Positions 20,823-31,439 of a DNA stretch of 64,000 nucleotides are shown here, in pieces. The translations under genes and the position numbers were made by a program. Under the pieces are notes generated by a model. The model ran no database searches, was not told where the DNA came from, and saw nothing but the letters and a program-made list of their open reading frames with translations. Source of the DNA: Adiantum capillus-veneris (Eukaryota > Streptophyta > Polypodiopsida > Polypodiales > Pteridaceae). Where the stretch lies: the NCBI GenBank assembly GCA_014529385.2, contig CM043953.1:84138342-84202341 (forward strand), in the 5' to 3' direction. How positions within the stretch are numbered: position 1 is the stretch's first letter; the number at the start of each line of letters is the position of its first letter.

Positions 20823-23800
20823 CTCAATAGACAATTTTCTTGCCAAATTAGCAGCCTTTTCCGTTTTGGTACTGTGCGTGTGGTGGGTGATTTCGCGAGA
20901 GTTTGGCTTGGAAGGGGCGCCATGGGGAGGTAGGGAAGTTACCAAGAGCCTGCGGCCATAGCCGGCCTCACCTAGCCACACCCATCCTCTCCTCATACTT
21001 CGCACTGTGCAAGCTCGCTGCCTGCATTTTTTCCCATCAAAAATTTTCTATTTTCACATTTGGGAGGCCTTTTGGCCATTAGCCTTAGGCCTTGGCCACT
21101 ACTAGTGGACCTTCCCACAGGCAAGGTAGCGCCTTCGTGTGCCGGCAAGCCTCCCTAAGTTCACGTGATCTGGTGAAGGCAAATGACCGCAAATACTTTA
21201 AGAAGGAACAACTTATCATTCCGAACCTGCTGCAAACCAGATTTGGCAGTTTCGCACACCACGAATTCGAACCAATTTTGCCGTTTGCATAAGATGCAAA
21301 TACATTATCGACTACTACGCATTGATTCCGTGTTTTCAAGTACATCCTCGGTTGCAAATCAATTGCTGATTTCGCGGTTGCTTGGGATTTACAATCCAAC
21401 TTCGAATTCGGCGTTCGGTTCAGTTGAAGACATAATTACCCAGTTAATTATCGCAACGTGCTGTGAGCTAGCGCTGAAGTTCCTCGATGATTTCACCTCT
21501 TCGCCAATTCTACCGGACTTGAAATTCACCTTCTTTAAGAACGTCGGCGAGGTTAGCACGGCTAACTACCTCTGTGTTCGATACGGCTACGAGTTTTCGT
21601 TGCACTCCAAGGTACTGTTTTCTCTTTTGTTTGCACAACACAATATTTTCCATGTGTGCGGAAATTGATGATCAACACATGTTTGACTTTGAATACCTGG
21701 AATTGGCTACACCTGTGGATGTCATGGGCCGGATACTCTCACGGAGAGTACCATTGTGGCAACAGGGATGGACGGTGCAAACCCAGGTGATCTATCTATG
21801 TCTCCTCATTTATCAACCTCTCCTCCTCAGAGCGTGTTGGATATTCTAGAGGATGATAGTCAATTGCCGGATGCCAGGGAGTTTGTCACTCGACAGGACT
21901 GGCAAACCTTTTGATGTACGATTTCGCAAGCTCGCTGTCAGGGTTCAAATCTTGGTTACACAAGTAGAAAATCTTACACAACTAATTTACAAAATTCTAC
22001 GAGAATCATCTCTCCACTTGCCAGTAACCCAGGGGTTGCCAATTTACCAGTTATGACCAAAGAGGTCCAGCATAATTCGGTTGTCGGAACAACTCGGTCG
22101 GGCACGACCAACGTGATCAAGAAGGGCCTATCAACATCCGACTTTCAACGTGCAAAACGTCAAAAATTATGCTTTATTTGCTTAGGAACGCATCAAAAAA
22201 GCAGTGTCCACATGTCTGACAACTTAAGCATGATGCATGATTTCGTGATTTGACATAAACTCTAGTTTTGGTGCACGGCACAGTAGTTATATGGCTTTTG
22301 AACATGTTATGCTCAGCCAGTTTCTCATACTTGAATATGGATTTTCAGCGTATTGTAAGTTTTTTGAATTGGGTACTGTTACGCCCCAATTGCTTTTCTG
22401 CCATAGTCATTTTTGGTACGACCAGTCACATTATCCCGGCTTATACGATCTACCGAAAACATTATGAGATGCATGCAAGATCACTGAATTAGGTTGTATA
22501 TGATACACGTGTCCTACAATGCTACGTTTCGCATTTACTTTGGACATTATTGTTTGTTGTGAACAGCCAAATGCTTGGCCCATTTCACATGGAACAAGGC
22601 TTCTAATTCGTACTCTGATTAACCCGGCGACAAGAGCAGTTGGCAACCAAGTTTGCGTCACCTACATTAATTAGGATCTCATCTCATCAAATCCCTACCA
22701 GTCTAGCCAGTGCAGGCACTTATGGTGTTGTCATTTACAGATGTCACGGTACCACGGGCTTCTGTTTCTGTATGCAAGGCATGCTACCCAGGTGGTATCG
22801 AGTACGCTATCACACAATCACTCTGTCAAGGAAAATATTAGTTAGGCATTGTTTCCCATAATTTTCAGTTGCTATCAAGGCACACACCACTAAAAAGAAC
22901 CTAAAACTTCTACTGGATTCACAACCCATACACGGTAGACAATCAAGATCTGACTTGTGTTCCCTCTTGCGATGCGAGCATCATACAGTCAGATGGTTGC
23001 TCGACGATTGAAGACTAATTTCCATGATGGTTAGGAACCACGCACACTAGCTAAGAGCCATTGCTAAACCTAGGATAAGATCCACTTGTTGGTATTCCTT
23101 GGACGATTGTTCTCAAGATCGAACAGCTCTAACCAGTGGAATGCACATTGCCATTAATTGACAAGAAGTGTCATTACGAATGTCATTACGGATGTTTAGG
23201 GTGTCATTTTTGCACTACATGCTTTCAGTGCAACACTCAACTGCGTTTTTTATCATCTTAAACTCACACCAGATGATCTCTACTACGAAGTATAGAAGCA
23301 GCAATCAGTTTGACAACATGGTTGTAAGGGATTGGTAGTTCATCGTGTGGGTGTCCTGCTCTCTCTATAGCACTACGGAGTGTCTATGGACATACAGTTT
23401 TGGGGTAAGACCCCGGCGAGTGATTGCTACATCACCCATAGGAATTAATGATCACAGTTTGGTCTGCATTAAGGATCACAGTTGATCTCTCCTAGTTCTA
23501 CTTTCAAGGAAAGAATTCCGCAATCTACCGCGGTGACAGATGAACACACTTTTCAAGATGCTTCCACTCAACCTGTACATGGTTAACTATGTTGGTTACC
23601 ATTATCTGCTCGTTGAGCAGTTTCTACAAAGAGTCTTATCAAGGGTTTGACTACGTAGATTCTCATCCAAGGGCTGGGGTTGCAACGGAAACAACCAGCA
23701 TTCCCAGTGCAATACTATTTGTTTTTCAAGTAGGGGACGTGCTCCTCTCCATTTGCATATAAGTAAGTGTACATTGTGTTATTCCATTTGCATACAGGTA

Positions 23801-25717
23801 AATGTACATTATGTTATTTCATTTGCATACAGGTAAGTGTACTGATTTGGTGTCAATTCCATGTTTAGTATGCTTTGCTTGGTTTTTTCAAGACGTCTAA
23901 GTACGCTTGAATGTTACAAAGACATGCCAAGGGCATGTCGGCACAAAGTATTTTGGGCCAAGTGTCCAATCTATCTTTCTGTCTTATGATGTTACGAACC
24001 TACTTGTAAGGTTCAATTTGCCACATGTTGTCACATGGGATACACCATGGTCTAGGAACTCAAGGAGCTCGGTTTAGCTAGTGCAGCAAGACTAATGAGG
24101 GTCCCTCTCACTCCCGTCGTAGAGTGTTTGTAGTTACCTCCACACACAAGAACATCTTGTACTTGAAGGATGTTCCTTTTTACACATCCTTACATGAGAC
24201 ATATTCCACATGTGGATAATATGAGTCTCTGGTCTGACACTGGTGCCATTATTTCAATTATGTGTCATGACAAAGTCCCTAGGTGCTGGTCACATCTTTG
24301 TAGCACGACGTATCATGAGCAATTTCGTGGCCAGAAATTGTCGGATACTCAGATTGACTTGTTAAGGTACAAGTACTGCTAAACAAAATTACAGATGGTT
24401 GTTTATACATATAGCAAGGCTATAAGTTGTTAATGAAAATTTTTCATTGTCTGTACCTAGAAGTGATCAATGTTTCACCTTCTATTTTGATTCAGACGTT
24501 TCAGCAAGGCTTGCAAAAGATTACAACTAACAGTATTTAGTTTCTTTTCAGAACTATTTACATTCCTTTAATGTGTGCTAGGCGCATCACATTATGGATA
24601 TACAGGTTCGGGTTAGTTTTTGCTAAATGCATGCACACTAGGTGTTATGGGCCCTAGTGTTTAGCAAAGGCTGATTTGGAATGGCATGCATATTCCTCAG
24701 GTTGTTCCTTACGAAGCATTTTGCACTCTATGTGCACAATCTCTAAGAGATAACTTTTCGGTCTACTAATCACCAATAGATATCATGGCTCGGTTTGGGC
24801 GTTTGTAGATTTTTTCAAGTTAATCGCGATGGTTATACACTACTATGATTCCCCGTTTACCAGTCATCTTCAACGACTGTCTGTAAACCGTGAGGAAAAC
24901 ACACCTCAGTACTGTCAGCATCCAAGGGGATAGGCAGATTACAAAGAGTAATCTTGTGCTAAAGGATCTACTAAGAGCATACGTTAACACAACGCATTTT
25001 TGAATAGATGATTTTCTCCCTATTCTAGAATTTCTTAAGTACAATTTTTGACTTTGAAAACCTCTTGTGGTGGGGTTGGAGATTGTGTCAATACTTTCAT
25101 ACGTCAAGGACTTACCAGGTGTGTTGACAAAGTATGTTGGCAAGTAACCTTCATTAGGGATGATCCTGTAGTTCTATGTGTTCCAATATGTTCAAAAGTA
25201 TGCCATAAGGACACACCCTACTATACTTCTTCGTAGCTATGAAGCTTTTAAACATACTCACGCGAGTTGGAAATCTGGCTCTCAGCTTCAGGGACAGTTG
25301 CACCAAGGTTTCCTTGAATTATTCCAGTACCTTAAGAAGATCTGAACACTGGTTATGCCTTTGGGAAACTCTTCGTTATGGTTTCTCCTTTACAGTACTC
25401 AAGTGAGTTATAGATGGAGTTACCATTTAGACCCATGTGCTTGCAAAAGGATAAAAATGTTGAAAATCAAGAGGTTGCTCTTGGTTTCATTGAACCTCCT
25501 CATTGCATCACGTATCAGTGGGGTCGCGTATAGGATAACAAAAAAGAAAGGGGAGTAATGTCGGAACAAGGGTCCTGTACCCTAAGAACGAGGATAGTCA
25601 TGGACTACGGCAAAGGTCGGGCTAGGCAGTGTGGATAGGGATCCGTCTAGGGCAAGGGGCTAGGAGCCCGCCTATATAAAGGGAGGTTGGGATGAGGATC
25701 TCAAGGCCTAGTTCCCT
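20823..25717 (+). other. Unique spacer of the palindrome, decayed LTR element
   Basis: The only inner sequence without a mirror. No long frame exists. Weak hints of an old gag-pol on the plus strand are RAKRQKLCFICLGTHQK (about 22155-22200, zinc-knuckle-like) and NMSLWSDTGAIISIM (about 24215-24260, retropepsin-like DTGA). A coding-looking run CCELALKFLDDFTSSPILPD lies near 21460-21520. The right end has a purine tract and a short LTR (25559-25731). No 5' LTR is recognised at the left end, so the element may be truncated there. From 22270 to 24160 and 24390 to 25540 I see nothing else that can be supported. Confidence 0.45.
25541..25558 (+). promoter_or_regulatory. Polypurine tract candidate
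   Basis: AAAAAGAAAGGGGAGTAA runs directly into TGTCGGAAC at 25559. This is the arrangement expected of a plus-strand primer before a 3' LTR. Confidence 0.6.
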
Positions 25718-25731
25718 AGTTCTTACACCCA
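25559..25731 (+). repeat. Short LTR-like sequence with TATA box
   Basis: It begins TGTCGGAACAAGG after the purine tract, holds TATATAAA at 25673-25680, and could end at ...TTCTTACA (25731). The last bases overlap the inner end of the right arm. The matching 5' LTR is not found, so the end point is uncertain. Confidence 0.5.
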
Positions 25732-26330
25732 AGGCCTCAAACACCTTCGAAGGTGGAAAGAGCTAGCGGTAAATAAGGATAGGGAAGAGGAAGAAGAAAC
25801 ATTCCATAGGAGAAAGAAGTAGTTCCTCACTTATCATTACTCTTCTTGCTAGCATACATAATAGCATAGTAATGGAGATGGAGAAGATGGCAAGCTTAAG
25901 CATTGAAGCATGGATCTTGGTTGGATTTGCATTCCATAGCCAAGAGTGTTGGTGTAGGCTTTCACTCTCACAAGCTTGGAGAAGGAGGTGGTGTTCCTCA
26001 ACTATCACCAAGAGAGAATGGTGTCTCAAATGACTGTGTGTGATGGTGTATATCCCCCTAGCACCCCCCCCCTCCTTGCTTTGGGCGAGTGGAGACTTTT
26101 CCACATGCTGTAGGCTCATTGGACCCCTCTCCCCCTGGCCAATCAGATGTAGCATGCAGTCAAGTACATGGGTAGTATTTTGACAAGTGTCCTCCTTACC
26201 CTTTAGAGAGAGAGAGCTTGAAAATATCTAGATATTTATTAGATGGAAGTAGAAGCTCATTGGACCCCTCTTTAGCCCAACCAATAGCATTCAAGCACAC
26301 CATGTGGTTAAGCTTAGTGAGAGTCTGACA
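25732..26330 (-). repeat. LTR fragment, right copy
   Basis: Mirror of 20215-20808, collinear with sum 46540 and nearly identical. The C run near 26065 and the single-base differences at about 25938 and 26110 are examples of small changes. Confidence 0.75.
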
Positions 26331-27044
26331 TGTGTCCCATGTGCTCGTTTAGAATTCCCCTAACTTTGAGATTTTTATGCATAGGAAGTTTCTCAAGAAA
26401 ATTCCTCATTAAGTGAGTAGGTTCTCTTTTTGACTCAAGCGTCTTATCCCCCGTGCATAGGAAGCTTCTCAAGAAAATTCCTCATTAAATGTGACAAGTA
26501 CCTCAAGTACCTTAGTCATCAAGCATGAAAAGCACCTTAGATGGAGTTCCCACCTCAAGCACAGCCCAAGCTTGCCAAAGTTTAGTTCGGGTTCCCACCT
26601 CAAGCACATCCCTAGCTTGCCTAAGTTTAGTTTGGGTTCCACACTCAAGCACAGCCCTAGCTTGCTTAAGGTTCCCACCTCAAGAAGATCCCTAGCTTGC
26701 CTAAGTTTAGGTCAGGTTCCCACCTCAAGCACAGCCCTAGCATGCTTAAGGTTCCCACCTCAAGCACAACCCTAGCTTGCTTAAGGTCAAAAGGACTTTT
26801 AACACTAACCATTGGAGGTCTTTAATGAAGCTAACCCTAAGGTCTTTTAAGGTTCAATATTTAACCTTGCTCTTTGATAGACCATCTCTCATTTGGGCCC
26901 CTTTACCATTGGCCCCGTGTTGAGATAGATCCGTAAGCACATGTCTATATTCTAACCCTTGTTCCCGTTTATTATCCCATATTAAATGGTCAGTTTAATA
27001 TGAGAAAATCATTTGGGTTGTTTAGATATTAGATATTTAATGAC
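26331..27044. repeat. Minisatellite and flanks, right copy
   Basis: Mirror of 19496-20214. The repeat core lies at about 26530-26795. It has the same number of units as the left copy with a few substitutions, for example CACACTC in place of CACCTC at 26642. Confidence 0.85.
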
Positions 27045-27140
27045 ATCTACCATCTATTGAGTTCACCCTCTATGTTCTTAAAATAATATCACAAAAATTC
27101 TCACTGCTATTCTCAAAGTTCATAGGCCGTTTCCATTACA
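27045..27140 (+). repeat. LTR end fragment, right copy
   Basis: Mirror of 19400-19495. It ends ...GGCCGTTTCCATTACA at 27140 and abuts the LINE fragment. Confidence 0.75.
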
Positions 27141-27785
27141 CCCACCTTCTCATTTTTGTTCTGACTTTTTCAAGAACCCACTGAAACCTTTTTTTGTGAG
27201 TTACCTCCACCCACAAGGGGACTCCTAGGTGCTTGAAGATATTGACTTTTGATACATTATCCCCTGTCCAGTCAGAAGGGTCAATTGAGTCCTTTTTTAA
27301 TAGAGAGATCAGCCTCAACTTCTCTATACTACACTTAGAACCTGAGGCCATGGTAAATGTTTGAACAATCTCCCAATATCTCCTCACAAAAAATATCTTC
27401 AAGAAGAGGAGTGAGTCATCTACAAACAGTTTTCCCACGAGCTGGTCATCACCCAAGAAAGTCAAGCCTTGTATCTCCTCTGGTGCAGCACTGGTTGCGA
27501 GCAATGGGATCCCACAATTCTATCATTAAACAGGAGCTCTGAGTGGATACCAACATCCAATGTGAGAATGAGCCAACATAGGCAAGGCTCAAAGCCCAAA
27601 GCTCCCCTGACAATTCTATATATTACCATGTTATTCTGTCATAAGCCTTCTCAAGGTAAAGCTATAGTAGTATGCACTCTTGCTTGGTGAAGACTGCATA
27701 TTCGATGCCTACCATTGTTGCTTCCAAGGTTTTTTCATAGATGGATCTTCCTTTAATTAACCCATGTTAATGGGAGAGATGATCC
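27141..27785 (-). pseudogene. LINE RT fragment, right copy, 3' part
   Basis: Mirror of the 3' part of 17641-19399. The minus-strand frame 27504-27141 holds LFVDDSLLFL and FKHLGVPLWVEV. It is cut at 27785 by the Tat-like element; the 5' part continues at 36968. Confidence 0.85.
27782..27785. repeat. Target duplication ATCC, left of Tat-like element
   Basis: Same four bases as 36968-36971. If the ends are shifted by one base a 5-bp ATCCT duplication is equally possible, but TG...CA termini favour four. Confidence 0.8.
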
Positions 27786-27899
27786 TGACGAAGGAAATTT
27801 GGAATGGCGGCCTCTACACACCAAAACAAACTCCATTGCGCCACAAGGGAAATGAGATGAGGGCACCACCTAGTCTTGGGAGCGTGGACTAGGACCGCT

Positions 27900-27983
<84 letters not shown>

Positions 27984-29260
27984 ACTATGAATGAAGCATT
28001 AACCGTGTGTGTGTACAAGGAATGGATGACTTCAAACACTCCCAACACAAATAGCATATAGATTACCAAACAGTCACTCAAGGATTAGCCAAGATCACAT
28101 CAAGCACTCTCACACGCATATAAAACATTTCTCTTAATTAACATAAGTAAGAGGAGGAGAGGTTACTAGCATGAAACAATTTGCACTCTAGGATGTGCAA
28201 GAATAGAGTGAATGAATGAGCTTATGGGCTCATGGTGAGTGATACAAAGGCTCAATGGGCTGAGGGAGGCTTGAAATTACAAAGGGGAAGGCCTCTTTAT
28301 ATAGGAAAGAGAGTGATTAGGAGTGAGGTTAAGATACAAGTGTAATTTGTACAAATGAAGCTTGATTAGGGACATTCAACCAATGAAGAAGCTCCTTCCA
28401 AGTGATTTGTTGACCAATTAGCTCCATCATCACTTGTGTTGTCTTCACTCCTTCCTCCATAGCTTGAGTCCAAGAGCTTCCTTATTTTAAAATGTAAAGA
28501 ATCTACATAAAATCAATACATATCTAGTAATAATAGAAAGGGTTGAGTGAGAACTTATGAATTACAACAAGATTAAGTAAGCATGACTTGAGAGGTGATT
28601 AGAAGAGGAACTTTGATGGGTTTTTGAGCTTGAGAGAGAGGAGGAAGGAGAGGAGGGTGAGAAGACTAATGGCTGATTTTAAAGAAGGTCTCAATGTGGA
28701 AAAGGAAGGGTGTGTGTGTGTAAAGGTAGGGGGGTGGTCTCCACCACAGTTGAAAAAAACTGCCGTCCACCATTTTGGCCATATCTCCTAGACCGTAGAT
28801 GCAAAAATTATAAAAAAATATGGCCAGAATCTTCAGCTCGTCAGTTACAACTTTGATGAAGACAACTTTTCTTGGATCGGAGTGGAAGTATTTTTGAAAA
28901 ATTCAACAAAATCATGTGCCTGGTTTCTTCCTTTACCAAGTCTTCCACTTGGGTCCCATTTGTTTGAATCATCATATGGCTCCAAAGCCATGATGATATG
29001 AGCCACTCATGACCCTTGAATCATGGGTGCATGGCTCCACAACCACATCATATTTTTTCTTTTCACATTTACATATTTTCCCTTCCCTTTACCACTAGGT
29101 TCTCCCTCTACCTTTCACCTCCGTGAACTAGTCAAGAAAAAATCATTTTTTTAAAATTTTTCCAAGAGGTTGTTCTCACTCTTTCTTTTATTGTAAACCT
29201 CTAGAAGCAAGGAAAACCAACAAAATGTGATAAACAAAAATTTGTGATAGGCTCGGATCA
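27786..29260 (-). repeat. 3' LTR of Tat-like element
   Basis: 1475 bp, plus-strand limits TGACGAAGG...CTCGGATCA. It contains a GA microsatellite (about 27911-27980) and a minus-strand TATA signal (TATATAAAG, near 28301). It differs from the 5' LTR by microsatellite length and a handful of single bases and short indels, for example GATTAAGTAAGCATG here versus GATTAAGCATG. Confidence 0.95.
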
Positions 29261-29263
29261 TAG

Positions 29264-29277
29264 CCCCCCCAAACCTG
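29264..29277 (-). promoter_or_regulatory. Polypurine tract candidate of Tat-like element
   Basis: The minus strand reads AGGTTTGGGGGGG, then CTA, then the LTR start TGATCC. It is G-rich as in Tat-like elements, with three bases between tract and LTR. Confidence 0.6.
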
Positions 29278-29301
29278 GCTAGGGGTATTTATGCCTCTAG
29301 C

Positions 29302-29685
29302 CTACTTTCTTTGATCTTGAGCTGACCTTATCCTGATGTGATAAGGCTTTAGACGCCATCCATTTTTCCTGGTCTTGTGCACTTTACCATCAATGTCTTG
29401 AAGTCTGTAAGAGCCATTTTTGAACTTTTTGGTGACCAAGAACGGGCCTTCCCATCGGAAAAGAAACTTTCCATCCTTACGAGTGTCGAGGCGATTGTCA
29501 TATCGAAGCACCAGAGATCCCTTTTTGATGTCTTTGGATGCTAGCTTTTTGTTGAACTTTTCTCTGCGCTTCTCTGCTTCTTGAGAATAGTGGTTGATGG
29601 CTTCTTCACGATCCAATTGCAGCCTCTCTAGATCCATGATCCTTTGATGTACTTTCTCCTTTTGAGAGCCTACCTGGCTACCCAA
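29302..29685 (-). CDS. Integrase C-terminal part of Tat-like element
   Basis: A 127-residue open frame. It starts with a charged helical stretch (LQLDREEAINHYSQEAEKRR), then KKGSLVLRYDNR, GKFLFRWEGPFLV and NGSYRLQDIDG. This is the usual SH3-like C-terminal region of Ty3/gypsy integrase. There is no chromodomain, as expected for Tat. It overlaps the preceding frame (29670-30122) by 16 bases in another phase, which marks a single-base frameshift near 29690. The methionine start is not a real translation start. Confidence 0.85.
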   Translation of the reverse strand: MGSQVGSQKEKVHQRIMDLERLQLDREEAINHYSQEAEKRREKFNKKLASKDIKKGSLVLRYDNRLDTRKDGKFLFRWEGPFLVTKKFKNGSYRLQDIDGKVHKTRKNGWRLKPYHIRIRSAQDQRK

Positions 29686-30122
29686 TATCGAAGACTTGTT
29701 AACTTGACTTCAATGGGCAAAAGCGCCTCCTTTCCATAAACCAAATGAAAGGGTGTGTACCCTAATGTGGTTTTGAAGGAGGTTCTATAGGCCCATAGAG
29801 CTCCATTCAGGTGTTTGTCCCAATCTTGGCGCCTGGCATGTACCTGTTTGGTGAGAATTTTGCAAATGATTCCATTTACCTTTTCCACCAAACCATTGCA
29901 CTGAGGGTAGTAAGCAGTAGAGTGTTGATGCTGAATATTTAGCTTCTTCATGAGTTCTCCTACCAACTCTGCTCTAAACCCTGGTCCTCTATCAGATAGT
30001 ATTTCAAGAGGGGTGCCAAACCGGCAACAGATGTGGTCAAAGATGAACTGACTCACATCCTTAGCAGTAATTCTATTGGTCGGCATAGCCTCAGCCCATC
30101 TAGTCATGTAGTCTACTCCCAT
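29670..30122 (-). CDS. Integrase core of Tat-like element
   Basis: A 150-residue frame: MTRWAEAMPTNRITAKDV, then LSDRGPGFRAEL with the second catalytic Asp, then HSTAYYPQCNGLVEKVNG with the catalytic Glu about 36 residues on. ALWAYRTSFKTTLGYTPFHL ends the core. The first catalytic Asp (GIDAIG) is in the previous frame. A missing base near 30163 separates the two frames. This domain joins cDNA ends to host DNA in the nucleus. Confidence 0.88.
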   Translation of the reverse strand: MGVDYMTRWAEAMPTNRITAKDVSQFIFDHICCRFGTPLEILSDRGPGFRAELVGELMKKLNIQHQHSTAYYPQCNGLVEKVNGIICKILTKQVHARRQDWDKHLNGALWAYRTSFKTTLGYTPFHLVYGKEALLPIEVKLTSLRYWVAR

Positions 30123-31438
30123 GATGATATACTCTTTACCTGACTGAGTGCGTGGTAGAGCCCTATGGCATCAATTCCCCACTTCTCAAAGGGCCCATAT
30201 ACCTTTATTGGGTTCTGAGGTTCAGCTATGAGCCATCGTGGTCCTGCTTTCTGACATTCATCACATGTTTGACACCAATATTTGACATCACGATGAAGAC
30301 TTGGCCAAGTAAACCCAGCTTGTAGAACCTTTCTACTAGTGACGTCGTGTGCAAAGTGTCCTCCACACATATCATCGTGACAAGCTTTTAAAATCTCTTC
30401 AATTTCACTCTTCAAAGGAACTCTCCTAAGCACACTATCCTTACCAAGACAATACAAGTCATCATTTACTATGCGATACCTGGTAGCCTTCCTAGCTAAC
30501 CATCGCCTTTCCCCTGCATTCAAGTGTTTAGGAGCCTCTCCTTGCTCCAGAATGTGCATAATATCTTCCAAGTCCTCCTTGCCTTGCTGAAGTGGAAGTT
30601 TGATGGCCACTGCTCCCACTATTGACTCATTTAACTTTGATGATGCTAGGTGGTCTGCATCCTTGTTCTGGTCTCTTGGTACATGATGTACTTGTGCCTC
30701 CCTAAATCTCCTCATAAGAGCTTTTGCTTCTCTCATTTTAGTAGAGAGACGGGCATTTTTGCAAGCCCATGTACCTTGCATTTGCCTTACCAAAAGCATG
30801 GAGTCACCAAAAGCGTTTAATCTCTTAATTGAATTATCGAGGCACCAGCAAAGGCCATGAATTAGAGCATGATATTCTGCTTCATTGTTGGAGTGGACAT
30901 CTTCTAGAGTGATCCCTTCACCATGGATCCTCTCTCCCAATGGGGATAAGACCACGATGCCTGCAGCTGCCTTATCCTTGGTTCTCTTGTATGCTCCATC
31001 AAAGTAGAGGCTATAAGCATTGACCAAAGCCTCTACAGCTGGAGGTGGTGGAAGTTCCTTTCTCTTCAAATGGCAAACTTTTTCATAGCACTTGTTTGTT
31101 AAAATGTCGGCTAAGCATGCTCGAGTTGTTCTTTCAACCTGTATTGTATAATCAAACTCTTGAAGTCGCACCACCCACTTTGCTATTTTGTCAGAGATTT
31201 CCATATGTTGTAGTGCATAGGGAAACATATCCTCCACAGTGATAATTACAAACCTCTTCGGCAGCAAGTATGGCCGAAATTTGGTTACCGCAAACATGAG
31301 AGCTAACACTAGCTGTTCCATTATGGTGTAGGCCTTCTCTGTGTTTTCCATGAGGCGGCTAGCAAAATACACAGGCCTCATAAAGGAGGTTTTTGGATCT
31401 TTTTGTAGGAGGGCAGCACCAATGGCTTCTTCTCCCAC
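30113..31438 (-). CDS. RNase H, second RNase H and integrase N-terminus of Tat-like element
   Basis: 441 residues. Residues 1-115 are the Ty3-type RNase H (EEAIGAALLQKD, ASRLMENTEKAYTIMEQ). After a proline-rich linker, residues 143-265 form an archaeal-type RNase H with YFDGAY (Asp147), NNEAEYHALIHGL, FGDSMLLVRQ (Asp212) and HVPRDQNKDADHLA. The integrase zinc-binding part follows with H, H (GGHFAHD) and CQTCDECQ. GIDAIG near residue 425 begins the core. A frameshift near 31470 separates it from the RT frame and another near 30163 from the integrase core. Two tandem RNase H domains of different types place the element in the Tat clade. Confidence 0.92.
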   Translation of the reverse strand: MGEEAIGAALLQKDPKTSFMRPVYFASRLMENTEKAYTIMEQLVLALMFAVTKFRPYLLPKRFVIITVEDMFPYALQHMEISDKIAKWVVRLQEFDYTIQVERTTRACLADILTNKCYEKVCHLKRKELPPPPAVEALVNAYSLYFDGAYKRTKDKAAAGIVVLSPLGERIHGEGITLEDVHSNNEAEYHALIHGLCWCLDNSIKRLNAFGDSMLLVRQMQGTWACKNARLSTKMREAKALMRRFREAQVHHVPRDQNKDADHLASSKLNESIVGAVAIKLPLQQGKEDLEDIMHILEQGEAPKHLNAGERRWLARKATRYRIVNDDLYCLGKDSVLRRVPLKSEIEEILKACHDDMCGGHFAHDVTSRKVLQAGFTWPSLHRDVKYWCQTCDECQKAGPRWLIAEPQNPIKVYGPFEKWGIDAIGLYHALSQVKSISSWE

Positions 31439-31439
31439 A

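Noticed and set aside
21853-22253. Possible host gene exons in the spacer
   Set aside because: Codon flow is broken within 200 bases in every frame, and the only recognisable motifs (zinc-knuckle-like, DTGA) point to an old retroelement.
27876-28061. Arg-Glu repeat peptide in the Tat-like LTR
   Set aside because: It is the translation of a GA microsatellite, with no independent support.
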